Of a stretch of DNA of 14,770 nt, positions 7,421-14,693 are shown piece after piece. Position numbers and translations under genes: made by a program. The notes under the pieces are model-generated. The model was not told where the DNA came from. It worked only from the letters and a program-made list of their open reading frames with translations, and made no database searches. The stretch is from Clostridia bacterium (GTDB lineage Bacteria; Bacillota; Clostridia; Oscillospirales; Acutalibacteraceae): assembly GCA_017480265.1 (NCBI GenBank), contig JAFVAZ010000031.1, positions 1-14,770 on the forward strand. The letters run 5' to 3'. Numbering within the stretch: the first letter of the stretch is position 1; the number at the start of each line of letters is the position of its first letter.

Positions 7421-8536
7421 TTGAGAGAAACTCCGATTATTTCATTGAGGAATGTTGCGATCTCATTGGGAGGGCAAAGGATCTTAGAAAATTTTAATTT
7501 GGATATAAAAGATGGAGAGTTCGTAACTTTTTTAGGGCCATCCGGATGTGGCAAAACTACCACTCTGAGGATAATTGCAGGGTTTGAAAGACCGGATAGC
7601 GGAGAGGTTTTGTTTAAAGGGAGAAACATCACCAAACTACCTGCGCACAAGAGGGAAATAAATACAATTTTTCAAAATTATGCGCTCTTTCCGCACTTAA
7701 ATGTTTATGAAAATGTAGCATTCGGGCTGAGGATCGCTAAGTACAAAGAGGAAATAGTAGAAAGAGAAGTAAACCATATTTTAAGTCTAGTAAGCTTATC
7801 AGATTTTGCTTTAAGGCGCATTGATTCTTTATCTGGCGGACAGCAGCAGAGGGTTGCTATAGTCAGAGCGCTGGTGAATAGGCCCAAGGTTTTGCTCCTA
7901 GATGAACCTCTGGGGGCACTAGATTTAAAATTAAGAAAAGATATGCAGGCAGAGCTCAAAAATATTCAGAAGCAAACAGGGATTACTTTTATTTTTGTGA
8001 CGCACGACCAGGAGGAAGCGCTATCTATGTCGGATACTGTAGTGGTGATGGATGGCGGAAAGATCCAGCAGATCGGGACACCGCTGGATATATATAATGA
8101 ACCGCGCAATGCCTTTGTAGCTGATTTTATAGGGGAAAGCAATATAATTGATGGCATAATGATAGAGGATTGCTTGGTAGAGTTTGCCGGCGAAAAGTTT
8201 AGGTGCATTGACTCGGGCTTTGCCAGAAATGAAGCAGTAGACGTGGTGATAAGGCCGGAGGATATCAAATTAACTTCTAAAGAGAATGGGAGAATCTCCG
8301 GGATGGTAACGTCAGTTACTTTTAAAGGTGTACATTATGAGATCATAGTTGATGTGAATAATTTTAAATGGATGATACAATCTACGCAGGTGCAGACGCC
8401 GGGGGAAGAGATCGGGCTTATTTTAGAGCCGGACGATATACATATTATGAAAAAATCTGAACATTCCGGAGAATACGGCGACTACAGCGCCTTTAGTGAT
8501 GAAATGTATGAAATATATGAAGAGAACAATAAATAA
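7421..8536 (+). CDS. potA: Spermidine/putrescine ABC transporter, ATP-binding subunit
   Basis: PotA hydrolyses ATP to drive polyamine uptake through PotB-PotC. The 371-residue protein has all ABC ATPase motifs: Walker A GPSGCGKT (39-46), Q-loop glutamine 85, signature LSGGQ (137-141), Walker B VLLLDEP (157-163) and the switch histidine 195 in FVTHDQEEAL. The C-terminal third (about 240-345) fits the TOBE regulatory domain of this subfamily, including the DVVIRPEDIKL motif. The last 20 residues are acidic and Tyr-rich. The start is TTG 7421, 6 bases after GGAGGGG (7408-7414); the longer frame from ATG 7394 lies upstream of that site and has no site of its own. Twenty bases separate its stop from potB, so co-transcription is likely. 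Confidence 0.93.
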   Translation: MRETPIISLRNVAISLGGQRILENFNLDIKDGEFVTFLGPSGCGKTTTLRIIAGFERPDSGEVLFKGRNITKLPAHKREINTIFQNYALFPHLNVYENVAFGLRIAKYKEEIVEREVNHILSLVSLSDFALRRIDSLSGGQQQRVAIVRALVNRPKVLLLDEPLGALDLKLRKDMQAELKNIQKQTGITFIFVTHDQEEALSMSDTVVVMDGGKIQQIGTPLDIYNEPRNAFVADFIGESNIIDGIMIEDCLVEFAGEKFRCIDSGFARNEAVDVVIRPEDIKLTSKENGRISGMVTSVTFKGVHYEIIVDVNNFKWMIQSTQVQTPGEEIGLILEPDDIHIMKKSEHSGEYGDYSAFSDEMYEIYEENNK

Positions 8537-8556
8537 AAACAGGAGGGAAAAAATAA

Positions 8557-9378
8557 TTGAAATCGAAATCTAAATGGATAACCGTTCCTTTTGCGGTTTG
8601 GGTCATTATTTTTACAGTTGTTCCCTTAGTTTTAATCTTATTTTTTGCATTTACAAATGAAGACAAAATTTTTACAATAAATAATATAACCCACGTAGGG
8701 AAATATTCCAGCGTATTTGTAAATTCACTTTTATTAAGTGCGGTTGCTACTGCTATATGTCTGATTTTAGGGTATCCTTTTGCTTATTTAATCTCAAAAA
8801 TGCCGGAAAAAGTGCAAAGCATCGCAGTCATCTTGGTGATGCTCCCCATGCTGATGAATTTTCTACTGCGGACTTACGCGTGGATGACGATACTTGAAAA
8901 TAACGGGATTTTGAATAGTGTATTGAAGTTTTTCCACTTGCCGGCTTTGAACCTAATAAACACTAAGAAGGCTGTAGTTTTAGGCATGGTTTATAATTTT
9001 TTGCCCTATATGATTTTACCGATATATTCGGTTTTGATGAAGATAGACAAAAGACTGATTGAAGCGGCTAAAGATCTGGGTGCCGGCAAGATGAAAGTCT
9101 TCTCAAAGGTTATATTCCCGCTTAGTAAGCCTGGCGTAGTGTCCGGGGTTACGATGGTATTTGTTCCGTCTGTCAGCACTTTTGTGATCTCTAAGATGCT
9201 AGGCGGAGGAGCTAATATTTTGATCGGAGACTTGATCGAGATGCAATTTTTGGGGAACTCTTATAATCCTCATTTAGGTTCAGCGATCTCTTTGATTTTA
9301 ATATTATTAGTTTTGATTTGCATAGGGATATTGAACCAATACGATAGTAGTCTAAATTCCAAAAATAAAAGTCAATAA
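8557..9378 (+). CDS. potB: Spermidine/putrescine ABC transporter, permease PotB
   Basis: PotB is one of two membrane subunits forming the polyamine channel. The 273-residue protein has six predicted membrane helices, the first at about residues 8-32 (ITVPFAVWVIIFTVVPLVL). The cytoplasmic EAA loop that contacts PotA is clear at about 169-194: EAAKDLGAGKMKVFSKVIFP, then LSKPGV. NFLLRTYAWM (101-110) is a typical PotB stretch. Start is TTG 8557 after AGGAGGG, about 8 bases away. It lies between potA and potC in the usual order. Length is in the normal range and all expected parts are present. Confidence 0.94.
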   Translation: MKSKSKWITVPFAVWVIIFTVVPLVLILFFAFTNEDKIFTINNITHVGKYSSVFVNSLLLSAVATAICLILGYPFAYLISKMPEKVQSIAVILVMLPMLMNFLLRTYAWMTILENNGILNSVLKFFHLPALNLINTKKAVVLGMVYNFLPYMILPIYSVLMKIDKRLIEAAKDLGAGKMKVFSKVIFPLSKPGVVSGVTMVFVPSVSTFVISKMLGGGANILIGDLIEMQFLGNSYNPHLGSAISLILILLVLICIGILNQYDSSLNSKNKSQ

Positions 9379-9433
9379 AAAAGCCTGATTAAAAATTGTA
9401 AGGTTCAGATTTATCTAAAAGAGGTGAGGAAAA

Positions 9434-10234
9434 ATAAAAAGAGTATCTAAGATTTATATTTTACTTATTTTTTTATTTTTATATTTACCTATATTTATAT
9501 TGATCTTTTTTTCATTTAATGAATCAAAAAGTAGAGCGGTATTTTCGGGCTTTACTTTTAGGTGGTATTTGGAGCTGTTCCGAGATATCCAGGTACTAAA
9601 AGCGCTTTTTAATACTGTGATGATATCAGTAACCGCTTCAATTTTAGCTACAATAATAGGAACCTTGGCGGCAGTAGGACTAAGAAAGCTGCGAAGTAGC
9701 TTAAAAAAAGCGATCTTAACAGTAACCAATTTGCCAATGGTAAACCCAGAGATTGTGACGGGGGTCTCTTTGATGTTAACTTTTATCTCCATCTACAATA
9801 CACTAGGAGTTTTAAAGTTAGGCATGGCTACATTGACCTTATCTCATACTATATTTTGTGTCCCTTATGTTATCTTATCTATTTTGCCCAAGCTAGAGCA
9901 ATTGAACCCCAGCCTATATGAAGCAGCTCAAGATTTAGGCTGTGCACCGGTGAAGGCTTTCTTTAGAGTAGTTTTGCCGGATATCATGCCAGGGATCCTG
10001 ACAGGTATGATAATGGCGTTTACTTTGTCTTTGGATGATTTCATCATTAGCTATTTCACAAGTGGTACAGTTATGACGCTACCTATTTCTATATATTCCA
10101 TGACAAGGAAGGGAGTCAGCCCGGAGATTAACGCATTATCTGCTTTGTTATTTTTAGTCGTTTTAGTTTTATTATTGATTATCAACTTAAGACAAAGTGT
10201 AAGGGAAAATGCTGACGTAGTAAATTTAAGGTGA
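9434..10234 (+). CDS. potC: Spermidine/putrescine ABC transporter, permease PotC, apparent AUA start
   Basis: PotC is the second membrane subunit. The EAA loop is clear (EAAQDLGCAPVKAFFRVVLP, from about residue 163) and the later DDFIISYFTSG is typical of PotC. The reading frame stays open upstream of the first standard start codon (TTG 9500) as far as the stop at 9425-9427. That upstream part encodes KRVSKIYILLIFLFLYLPIF, the basic tip and first membrane helix normal for PotC. The ribosome binding site GAGGTGAGGA (9421-9430) lies right before an ATA codon at 9434, which gives a 266-residue protein of normal length. No ATG, GTG, TTG or CTG exists in frame between that site and 9500. So either AUA is the true start or an ATG has mutated (or been misread). 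Starting at 9500 would lose the first helix and leave no ribosome binding site. Confidence 0.85.
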   Translation: MKRVSKIYILLIFLFLYLPIFILIFFSFNESKSRAVFSGFTFRWYLELFRDIQVLKALFNTVMISVTASILATIIGTLAAVGLRKLRSSLKKAILTVTNLPMVNPEIVTGVSLMLTFISIYNTLGVLKLGMATLTLSHTIFCVPYVILSILPKLEQLNPSLYEAAQDLGCAPVKAFFRVVLPDIMPGILTGMIMAFTLSLDDFIISYFTSGTVMTLPISIYSMTRKGVSPEINALSALLFLVVLVLLLIINLRQSVRENADVVNLR

Positions 10235-10269
10235 AAATATTACTTAGCGATGGGAAATGAAAAGGTGAA

Positions 10270-11460
10270 TTGAAAAAAATAGCAGTGATATTGTGGTCGG
10301 GAGTTTTTATAACTAGTGCAATATTCTTTTTTATTAATAATAGCAGAGCTAAACAGCGCACTGTAAATGTATACAATTGGGGAGAGTTTATCTCTGACGG
10401 CAAAGATGGTAGCATAGATGTAAACCGAGAATTCACGAAGAGAACAGGAATAAAGGTAAATTATAATACGTATCAGAATAATGAGTCATTATTAGCTAAA
10501 CTAAGGAGCGGGGGGATAAATTATGACGTGATAATCCCATCAGACTACATGATAGCTAAATTGATAGAATATAATATGCTGGAAAAGTTGGACTTCGATA
10601 AACTACCTAACTTTAATTACATAGATCCAGAGTTCAGAAATTTAATCTACGACCCACAAAATGCATATTCGGTACCTTACGTTTGGGGCACGGTAGGAAT
10701 TATATATAACAAAAGAGTGGTTGATATCCCCGCGGATGAAATTACTTGGGATATATTTTGGGATAAAAAATATAAAGGGAAAATATTGATGTTTGATAAT
10801 CCCAGAGATGCACTTGCCATAGCACAGCTTGCTTTAGGGATCTCTGTCAATGATTTATCGCAAAGTAATTTTGAAAAAGCGGCAAGAAAGTTACGCGAGC
10901 AGAAACCTTTAGTGCAAGCTTATGTGATGGATCAGATCTTTGATAAAATGAGCAACGAGGAGGCAGCTTTAGCGCCTTATTATACCGGTGATGCGATCAT
11001 TTTAATAAAAAAGAATCCAAAATTAAACGTAGTTATCCCAAAAAACGGCACTACTAAGTTTATCGATTCAATGTGCATCCCCAAAGGTGCTGAACACTAC
11101 AATGAAGCCTTACAATACATTAATTTTATGTGTGATCCGAGAATTTCTAAGGCAAATTCTAAAAAAATAGGATATTCTTCGCCCGAAAAAATAGTCCGGG
11201 AAGATGTGGCCCTTGCAAGTGAACATTATGTTCTAAATGAAATAAATAAGCAGATAGACGGTAAAACACAATTTTTTAATGGTTTGCCTGACGACTTAAA
11301 TCGAAAAATAGAAGAGATGTGGGTTTTAGTGAAGGTCGGTCAGGAGAGTAAATCGCTAGAGCTTATTTGCACAATATTTATCTTGTTGCTTATTTTGGTA
11401 ACCAGCTTTTTCCGTAAAAAGATGAAAAATAAAAAGAACAAAAGCACAACTGCTAAATAG
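10270..11460 (+). CDS. potD: Spermidine/putrescine-binding protein PotD with two terminal membrane anchors
   Basis: PotD captures polyamines outside the cell and delivers them to PotB-PotC. The 396-residue protein has the family fold: TVNVYNWGEFI (31-41), YDVIIPSDYMIAKLI (85-99), VPYVWGTVGIIYN (135-147), DNPRDAL (176-182), APYYTGDA (235-242) and INFMCDP with GYSSP (284-305). Ligand-contact aromatics known from E. coli PotD appear kept as aromatics, some as Tyr or Phe instead of Trp. The N-terminal hydrophobic segment (about 4-22) has no lipobox cysteine; it could be a signal anchor or be cut after SRA (27). Unusually, the C-terminus adds a hydrophobic helix (about 364-380, LICTIFILLLILVTSFF) and a lysine-rich tail, so the protein may be held in the membrane at this end rather than by a lipid. 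Start is TTG 10270 after AAAGGTGAA. Confidence 0.92.
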   Translation: MKKIAVILWSGVFITSAIFFFINNSRAKQRTVNVYNWGEFISDGKDGSIDVNREFTKRTGIKVNYNTYQNNESLLAKLRSGGINYDVIIPSDYMIAKLIEYNMLEKLDFDKLPNFNYIDPEFRNLIYDPQNAYSVPYVWGTVGIIYNKRVVDIPADEITWDIFWDKKYKGKILMFDNPRDALAIAQLALGISVNDLSQSNFEKAARKLREQKPLVQAYVMDQIFDKMSNEEAALAPYYTGDAIILIKKNPKLNVVIPKNGTTKFIDSMCIPKGAEHYNEALQYINFMCDPRISKANSKKIGYSSPEKIVREDVALASEHYVLNEINKQIDGKTQFFNGLPDDLNRKIEEMWVLVKVGQESKSLELICTIFILLLILVTSFFRKKMKNKKNKSTTAK

Positions 11461-11545
11461 TTAACTTTTTAAAATGGAGCTCAAAGTAAGAGAACTAGAG
11501 TACACGTGCAAAAATTATGAGTGCAATTATAATGGGGTGAATTTT

Positions 11546-11574
11546 TTGATTTTTTAAAAGGTTTATGCTATAAT
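11546..11574 (+). promoter_or_regulatory. Promoter of the small secreted coiled-coil gene
   Basis: TTGATT (11546-11551) and a perfect TATAAT (11569-11574) are 17 bases apart. The -10 box is preceded by TGC, giving an extended -10. A short hairpin (AGTAG 11591-11595 with CTACT 11604-11608) lies soon after the expected start of the transcript. Confidence 0.82.
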
Positions 11575-11629
11575 AAAATTCATTTAATGAAGTAGTGCAT
11601 AAGCTACTATATAAACCAGGAGTAAGAAT

Positions 11630-12007
11630 ATGAAAAAATTTTTAACAACAATTTTATTAACATTAATAGCATCCAATATTTGTACATTTTCCGGTATAGG
11701 CTTTGCGCGGCTTGATGCAGACTATGATAAAGTTACAGCCGTTTGTCCTGCAACGAAAGCGTTGGAAGATCAATTGAAAAATTTAACTTTAAGTTATGAA
11801 GAGCTCAAAGAAAAATACGATATTCTTGAAGATAAAATAAAAGCTTTGTCAAATGAAAATAAAAATACAAAAACTGTGTTGCACGAATTGATACGTATTG
11901 TTAAAGATGCTATTAACATTCATTTGAAGGCTGTAGAAAGTATAGAAGATGAGCGGGAAGCATTTGCAAAAAGACTAGAAGATAAAATAACAGCAAAAAA
12001 TAGATGA
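11630..12007 (+). CDS. Small secreted coiled-coil protein of unknown function
   Basis: I do not recognise a family. The 125-residue protein starts at ATG 11630 after AGGAGT. Residues 1-26 are a signal peptide (MKKFLTTILLTLIASN, cleavage likely after GIGFA). The mature part, about 99 residues, is almost wholly helical and charged, with leucines at heptad-like spacing from about residue 39 to 80 (ALEDQLKNLTLSYEELKEKY and onward), so a coiled-coil dimer or bundle is likely. One cysteine (near 38) remains after cleavage. The gene has its own extended -10 promoter. Its signal peptide is the same length as that of the 903-residue protein upstream, and both genes have a hairpin in the 5' leader; whether this means joint regulation is inference. 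No terminator is visible after it, so some transcripts may run on into hprK. Confidence 0.82.
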   Translation: MKKFLTTILLTLIASNICTFSGIGFARLDADYDKVTAVCPATKALEDQLKNLTLSYEELKEKYDILEDKIKALSNENKNTKTVLHELIRIVKDAINIHLKAVESIEDEREAFAKRLEDKITAKNR

Positions 12008-12033
12008 CATTGATAAATTTTAACTGAAAAGTT

Positions 12034-12252
12034 GTGGCCATTCTTTGCCGCTTAATTTTAAATACATCGTCTGACATTATAAACGGATCCAGGTATACCG
12101 CAGAGTTCTGTGAGGTTGGAGTTTTTATAACTTATCTTATGACAGGATATGACAGGAGAGGAAGCATCGGTCCCAAGAACTCGTACAATATGGTGCATTG
12201 CCCTGAGAGAGAACCTATGCAAACAACTATGATTATATATGAGGTAAAATAA
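12034..12252 (+). CDS. Doubtful small ORF ending in a TAATG overlap with hprK
   Basis: A 72-codon frame opens at GTG 12034 and its stop TAA (12250-12252) shares one base with the hprK ATG, an arrangement often seen with translational coupling. The product has no signal peptide, membrane helix or motif I know; it has four cysteines and ends MQTTMIIYEVK. Against it being a real gene: no ribosome binding site precedes 12034, and no other good start is evident. It uses more G and C than the neighbouring genes. It may be a short unknown protein, the remnant of a larger gene once upstream of hprK, or chance. The frame does keep the 243-base gap before hprK from being empty. Confidence 0.3.
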   Translation: MAILCRLILNTSSDIINGSRYTAEFCEVGVFITYLMTGYDRRGSIGPKNSYNMVHCPEREPMQTTMIIYEVK

Positions 12253-13214
12253 TGGGAAAAAAATTTACAGTATCGCTAGAGAGTATAATGACGGAATTGT
12301 CGCTGCAGACTTTATTTATGCCAGATGACCCCAGGAGAATCTTGATATCTTCGAAAGAAGTAGTAAAGCCTGGGCTGGAGTTAGCAGGATTTTTTGAGCA
12401 TTTTGATAATACGAGATTATTGGTAATTGGTAATACTGAAGTTTCGTTTCTTTTAAAGTTTTCTGCAGAAAAAAGATTCCAAATCATGGACGATTTATTC
12501 TCTAAGAACTCTCCCGCTGTTATCATCACAGGGAACCGCGAACCATGCCCGGAGATAATAGAAACTGCTAAAAAGAACAATATCCCTGTTTTGCGTACTA
12601 GCGAGATGACATCTACGTTCATCGCTAACTTGATATCGTATATGAGTGTAGAATTAGCGCCAAGGATCGTGCGGCATGGCGTTTTGATGGAAATATACGG
12701 CCAAGGGGTCTTTATGCTGGGAGATAGCAGCGTAGGTAAAAGCGAGACGGCTATAGAATTGATAAAAAGAGGGCATCGGCTGGTATCTGATGATGCTGTA
12801 CAAATAAGAAAAGTCTCCGAAAACTCCGTAATAGGCTCTTCGCCAAAAAACATCCGTCACTTTATAGAGCTCAGGGGCATAGGTATCATAAACGCAAGGA
12901 GCATATTTGGTATGGGCGCTGTCAAGACTACGCAAGAGATCGACTTGGTAGTTAACCTTGAAGTGTGGGATAATACGAAAGTTTACGATAGAATAGGGCT
13001 AGAGAATGAATACACTAAGATCTTAGGGGTGGACGTACCTATCGTTACGATACCTGTAAAGCCCGGAAGAAATCTGGCTGTGATTATAGAAGTGGCAGCT
13101 ATGAACAATAGGCAGAAATCCATGGGACACAATGCAACTAAAGAATTATTAAATAATCTAGGGTTGAATTCGGATAATAATTTAGACAGCATACAAATAA
13201 AATTAGAACAGTGA
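12252..13214 (+). CDS. hprK: HPr kinase/phosphorylase
   Basis: HprK phosphorylates, and dephosphorylates, serine 46 of the phosphotransferase carrier HPr, which controls catabolite repression in Firmicutes. The 320-residue protein has an N-terminal domain with GLELAGFFEHFDNTRLLVIG (41-60) and TGNREPCPEII (93-103), and a kinase domain with the conserved RHGVLMEIYG (141-150), the P-loop GDSSVGKSE (157-165), the acidic pair DD (180-181) and IELRGIGIINAR (205-216). Near the end lies IPVKPGRNLAVIIEVAAMN (267-285), the C-terminal signature. Length is that of the family (about 310-320). ATG 12252 has GAGGT at 12241-12245. murB follows after 37 bases, a common pairing in Clostridia. Confidence 0.96.
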   Translation: MGKKFTVSLESIMTELSLQTLFMPDDPRRILISSKEVVKPGLELAGFFEHFDNTRLLVIGNTEVSFLLKFSAEKRFQIMDDLFSKNSPAVIITGNREPCPEIIETAKKNNIPVLRTSEMTSTFIANLISYMSVELAPRIVRHGVLMEIYGQGVFMLGDSSVGKSETAIELIKRGHRLVSDDAVQIRKVSENSVIGSSPKNIRHFIELRGIGIINARSIFGMGAVKTTQEIDLVVNLEVWDNTKVYDRIGLENEYTKILGVDVPIVTIPVKPGRNLAVIIEVAAMNNRQKSMGHNATKELLNNLGLNSDNNLDSIQIKLEQ

Positions 13215-13251
13215 TATATCCAGATGAAAATAAACATAAGGAAGGAATTTT

Positions 13252-14172
13252 ATGTTTAATTATAATTACGAGAGATTCTTAGAGGAGATCAGAGGGTTAG
13301 ATTGCACGGTTTTAAGAAATGAGCCCATGAAAAAGCACACCACGATAAAAATAGGTGGAAATGCTGATGTATTTTTAAATATCAAAACAGAAGCAGCACT
13401 GATCGAAGTTTTGCGGATTTTGAATACCGAAAGAATCCCATCTTATATACTAGGCAATGGCTCTAATACATTAGTTAGCGACTCCGGTATACGTGGAGTA
13501 GTTATAAAGTTAGATGGTGATTTTAAAAAGATCAATTATACTATGCGGCAACAAATCTCGTGTGGCGCGGGGGCTAACATTACAAGGTTTTGCTTATACG
13601 CTTGCGACCATTCGCTATCTGGTTTTGAGTTTTTGTATGGTATACCTGGGACGATAGGCGGAGCTATCTATATGAATGCAGGAGCTTATGGTGGCGAAAT
13701 TAAAGATATAATCATAAGTTGTACTCATATCACAAAAAGTGGTCAAAAGGCAACGCTACCTAAAGGAGACCTATGTTTTTCATACAGAAAGAGCTTTTAT
13801 ACTAGTACGGATAACATTATTACACGAGCGACTTTTAAGTTTATTGAAGGAGAAAAAAAAATAATAAAAAAGACAATGGAAGATTTAATGCAAAAGAGAA
13901 AATCAAATCAACCTTTGAACTTCCCAAATGCTGGGAGTGTATTTAAAAGACCTGTTGAAAATTTCGCCGGAGCTTTAATCGAAAAAGCAGGACTCAAAGG
14001 GAAAACCATAGGAGGCGCGATGGTAAGCGATAAACACTGCGGATTTATCGTAAATAAAAACAATGCCTCTTGCAAAGATGTTTTAGATTTGATGGATCTA
14101 ATCAAAGAAGAAGTTTATTCAAAAACCGGGATCATGCTCGAGAGTGAAATAAAAATACTAGGGGAACATTAA
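13252..14172 (+). CDS. murB: UDP-N-acetylenolpyruvoylglucosamine reductase
   Basis: MurB uses FAD and NADPH to reduce UDP-GlcNAc-enolpyruvate to UDP-MurNAc, the second committed step of peptidoglycan synthesis in the cytosol. The 306-residue protein has the FAD-binding domain with GNGSNTLVSDSGIRGVVI (68-85) and YGIPGTIGGAIYMNAGAYGG (129-148), the SYRKS motif (177-181) with Arg 179, and NAGSVFKRP (226-234), which carries the proton-donor serine 229. The closing LESEIKILGEH (296-306) carries the conserved Glu 299. The spacing and the short form without the extra Tyr-loop domain fit the type II MurB of Firmicutes. ATG 13252 follows AAGGAAGGAA (13238-13247). Co-transcribed with hprK and ended by a strong terminator. 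All catalytic residues are present. Confidence 0.97.
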   Translation: MFNYNYERFLEEIRGLDCTVLRNEPMKKHTTIKIGGNADVFLNIKTEAALIEVLRILNTERIPSYILGNGSNTLVSDSGIRGVVIKLDGDFKKINYTMRQQISCGAGANITRFCLYACDHSLSGFEFLYGIPGTIGGAIYMNAGAYGGEIKDIIISCTHITKSGQKATLPKGDLCFSYRKSFYTSTDNIITRATFKFIEGEKKIIKKTMEDLMQKRKSNQPLNFPNAGSVFKRPVENFAGALIEKAGLKGKTIGGAMVSDKHCGFIVNKNNASCKDVLDLMDLIKEEVYSKTGIMLESEIKILGEH

Positions 14173-14233
14173 AGCCCAATTTAGCGTTGGAAATTTTAAA
14201 CAGATTCTGCTAGATACAAAAAGAGATACAAGT

Positions 14234-14269
14234 AAAAAGCTGGTAACAAAGTTTGTTGCCAGCTTTTTT
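14234..14269 (+). terminator. Rho-independent terminator after murB
   Basis: AAAAAGCTGGTAACAAA (14234-14250) pairs with 14252-14268 apart from one T-G pair; the innermost bases form the loop. The right arm ends in a T run. It closes the hprK-murB transcript. The A run on the left may make it work for minus-strand transcripts as well. Confidence 0.93.
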
Positions 14270-14288
14270 AATGCTATACATTTTTTGG

Positions 14289-14415
14289 TGTAGGGGGCCT
14301 TTTTTAGAAATATAAGATTTTACAATGAAGAAATATGAAAAAAATGTTTCTCTAAATCATTTCGCTGAAATAAGTAAGTTGGAAAGATAAATTTATTATT
14401 TAACGGCTCCCTACA
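14289..14415. repeat. 127-base segment bounded by near-perfect 11-base inverted repeats
   Basis: TGTAGGGGGCC (14289-14299) and GGCTCCCTACA (14405-14415) are inverted copies with one mismatch, which would be a G-T pair in RNA. They stand out as GC-rich ends in AT-rich DNA and enclose 105 bases with no coding frame. This could be a miniature mobile element or a long-range RNA stem. I see no clear target-site duplication next to the ends. Confidence 0.35.
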
Positions 14416-14450
14416 ATTACATTTTATTCCACTATTTTCATTTTGTCAAT

Positions 14451-14515
14451 ATATTTTAGAATAATTTTGAAATTTTTTCTTCTTCCATATTTTTACATAT
14501 TTTAGAATAATTTTG
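14451..14515. repeat. Two exact 19-base direct repeats
   Basis: ATATTTTAGAATAATTTTG occurs at 14451-14469 and again, identical, at 14497-14515, a 46-base period. The bases between are T-rich. They lie about 180-245 bases before the last gene and could be protein-binding sites or the trace of a small duplication. Confidence 0.7.
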
Positions 14516-14680
14516 TGTTAGGCTGGATATAATCATATTGACCTTTGCAAGCTCAAAGTCAGTGAAAACTATTCACTATTCTTAATAGAGAAATCTTCAC
14601 TATGATAAAATTATAAACATTGATTACTTTATAATCAATACGCTACGAAATAAAGTAAAGATTTATCCGAATTAAAGTTT
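14516..14680. other. Gene-free upstream region with short palindromes
   Basis: No coding frame is evident. Two clean small inverted repeats are present: AGTGAA (14561-14566) with TTCACT (14572-14577), and ATTGATT (14619-14625) with AATCAAT (14633-14639). TTCACTAT recurs at about 14572 and 14596. A TATAAT (14528-14533) and a TTGACC (14538-14543) exist but in the wrong order to be one promoter, so I do not assign one for the gene at 14694. Confidence 0.45.
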
Positions 14681-14693
14681 GGAGGAAAATTGA

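Noticed and set aside
9500..9502. potC as a truncated gene starting at TTG 9500
   Set aside because: It would lose the first membrane helix, which is intact in frame upstream right after a strong ribosome binding site.
12233..12853. Minus-strand frame of 206 codons opposite hprK
   Set aside because: It is a shadow of hprK, whose motifs are complete; the minus-strand product has no recognisable features.
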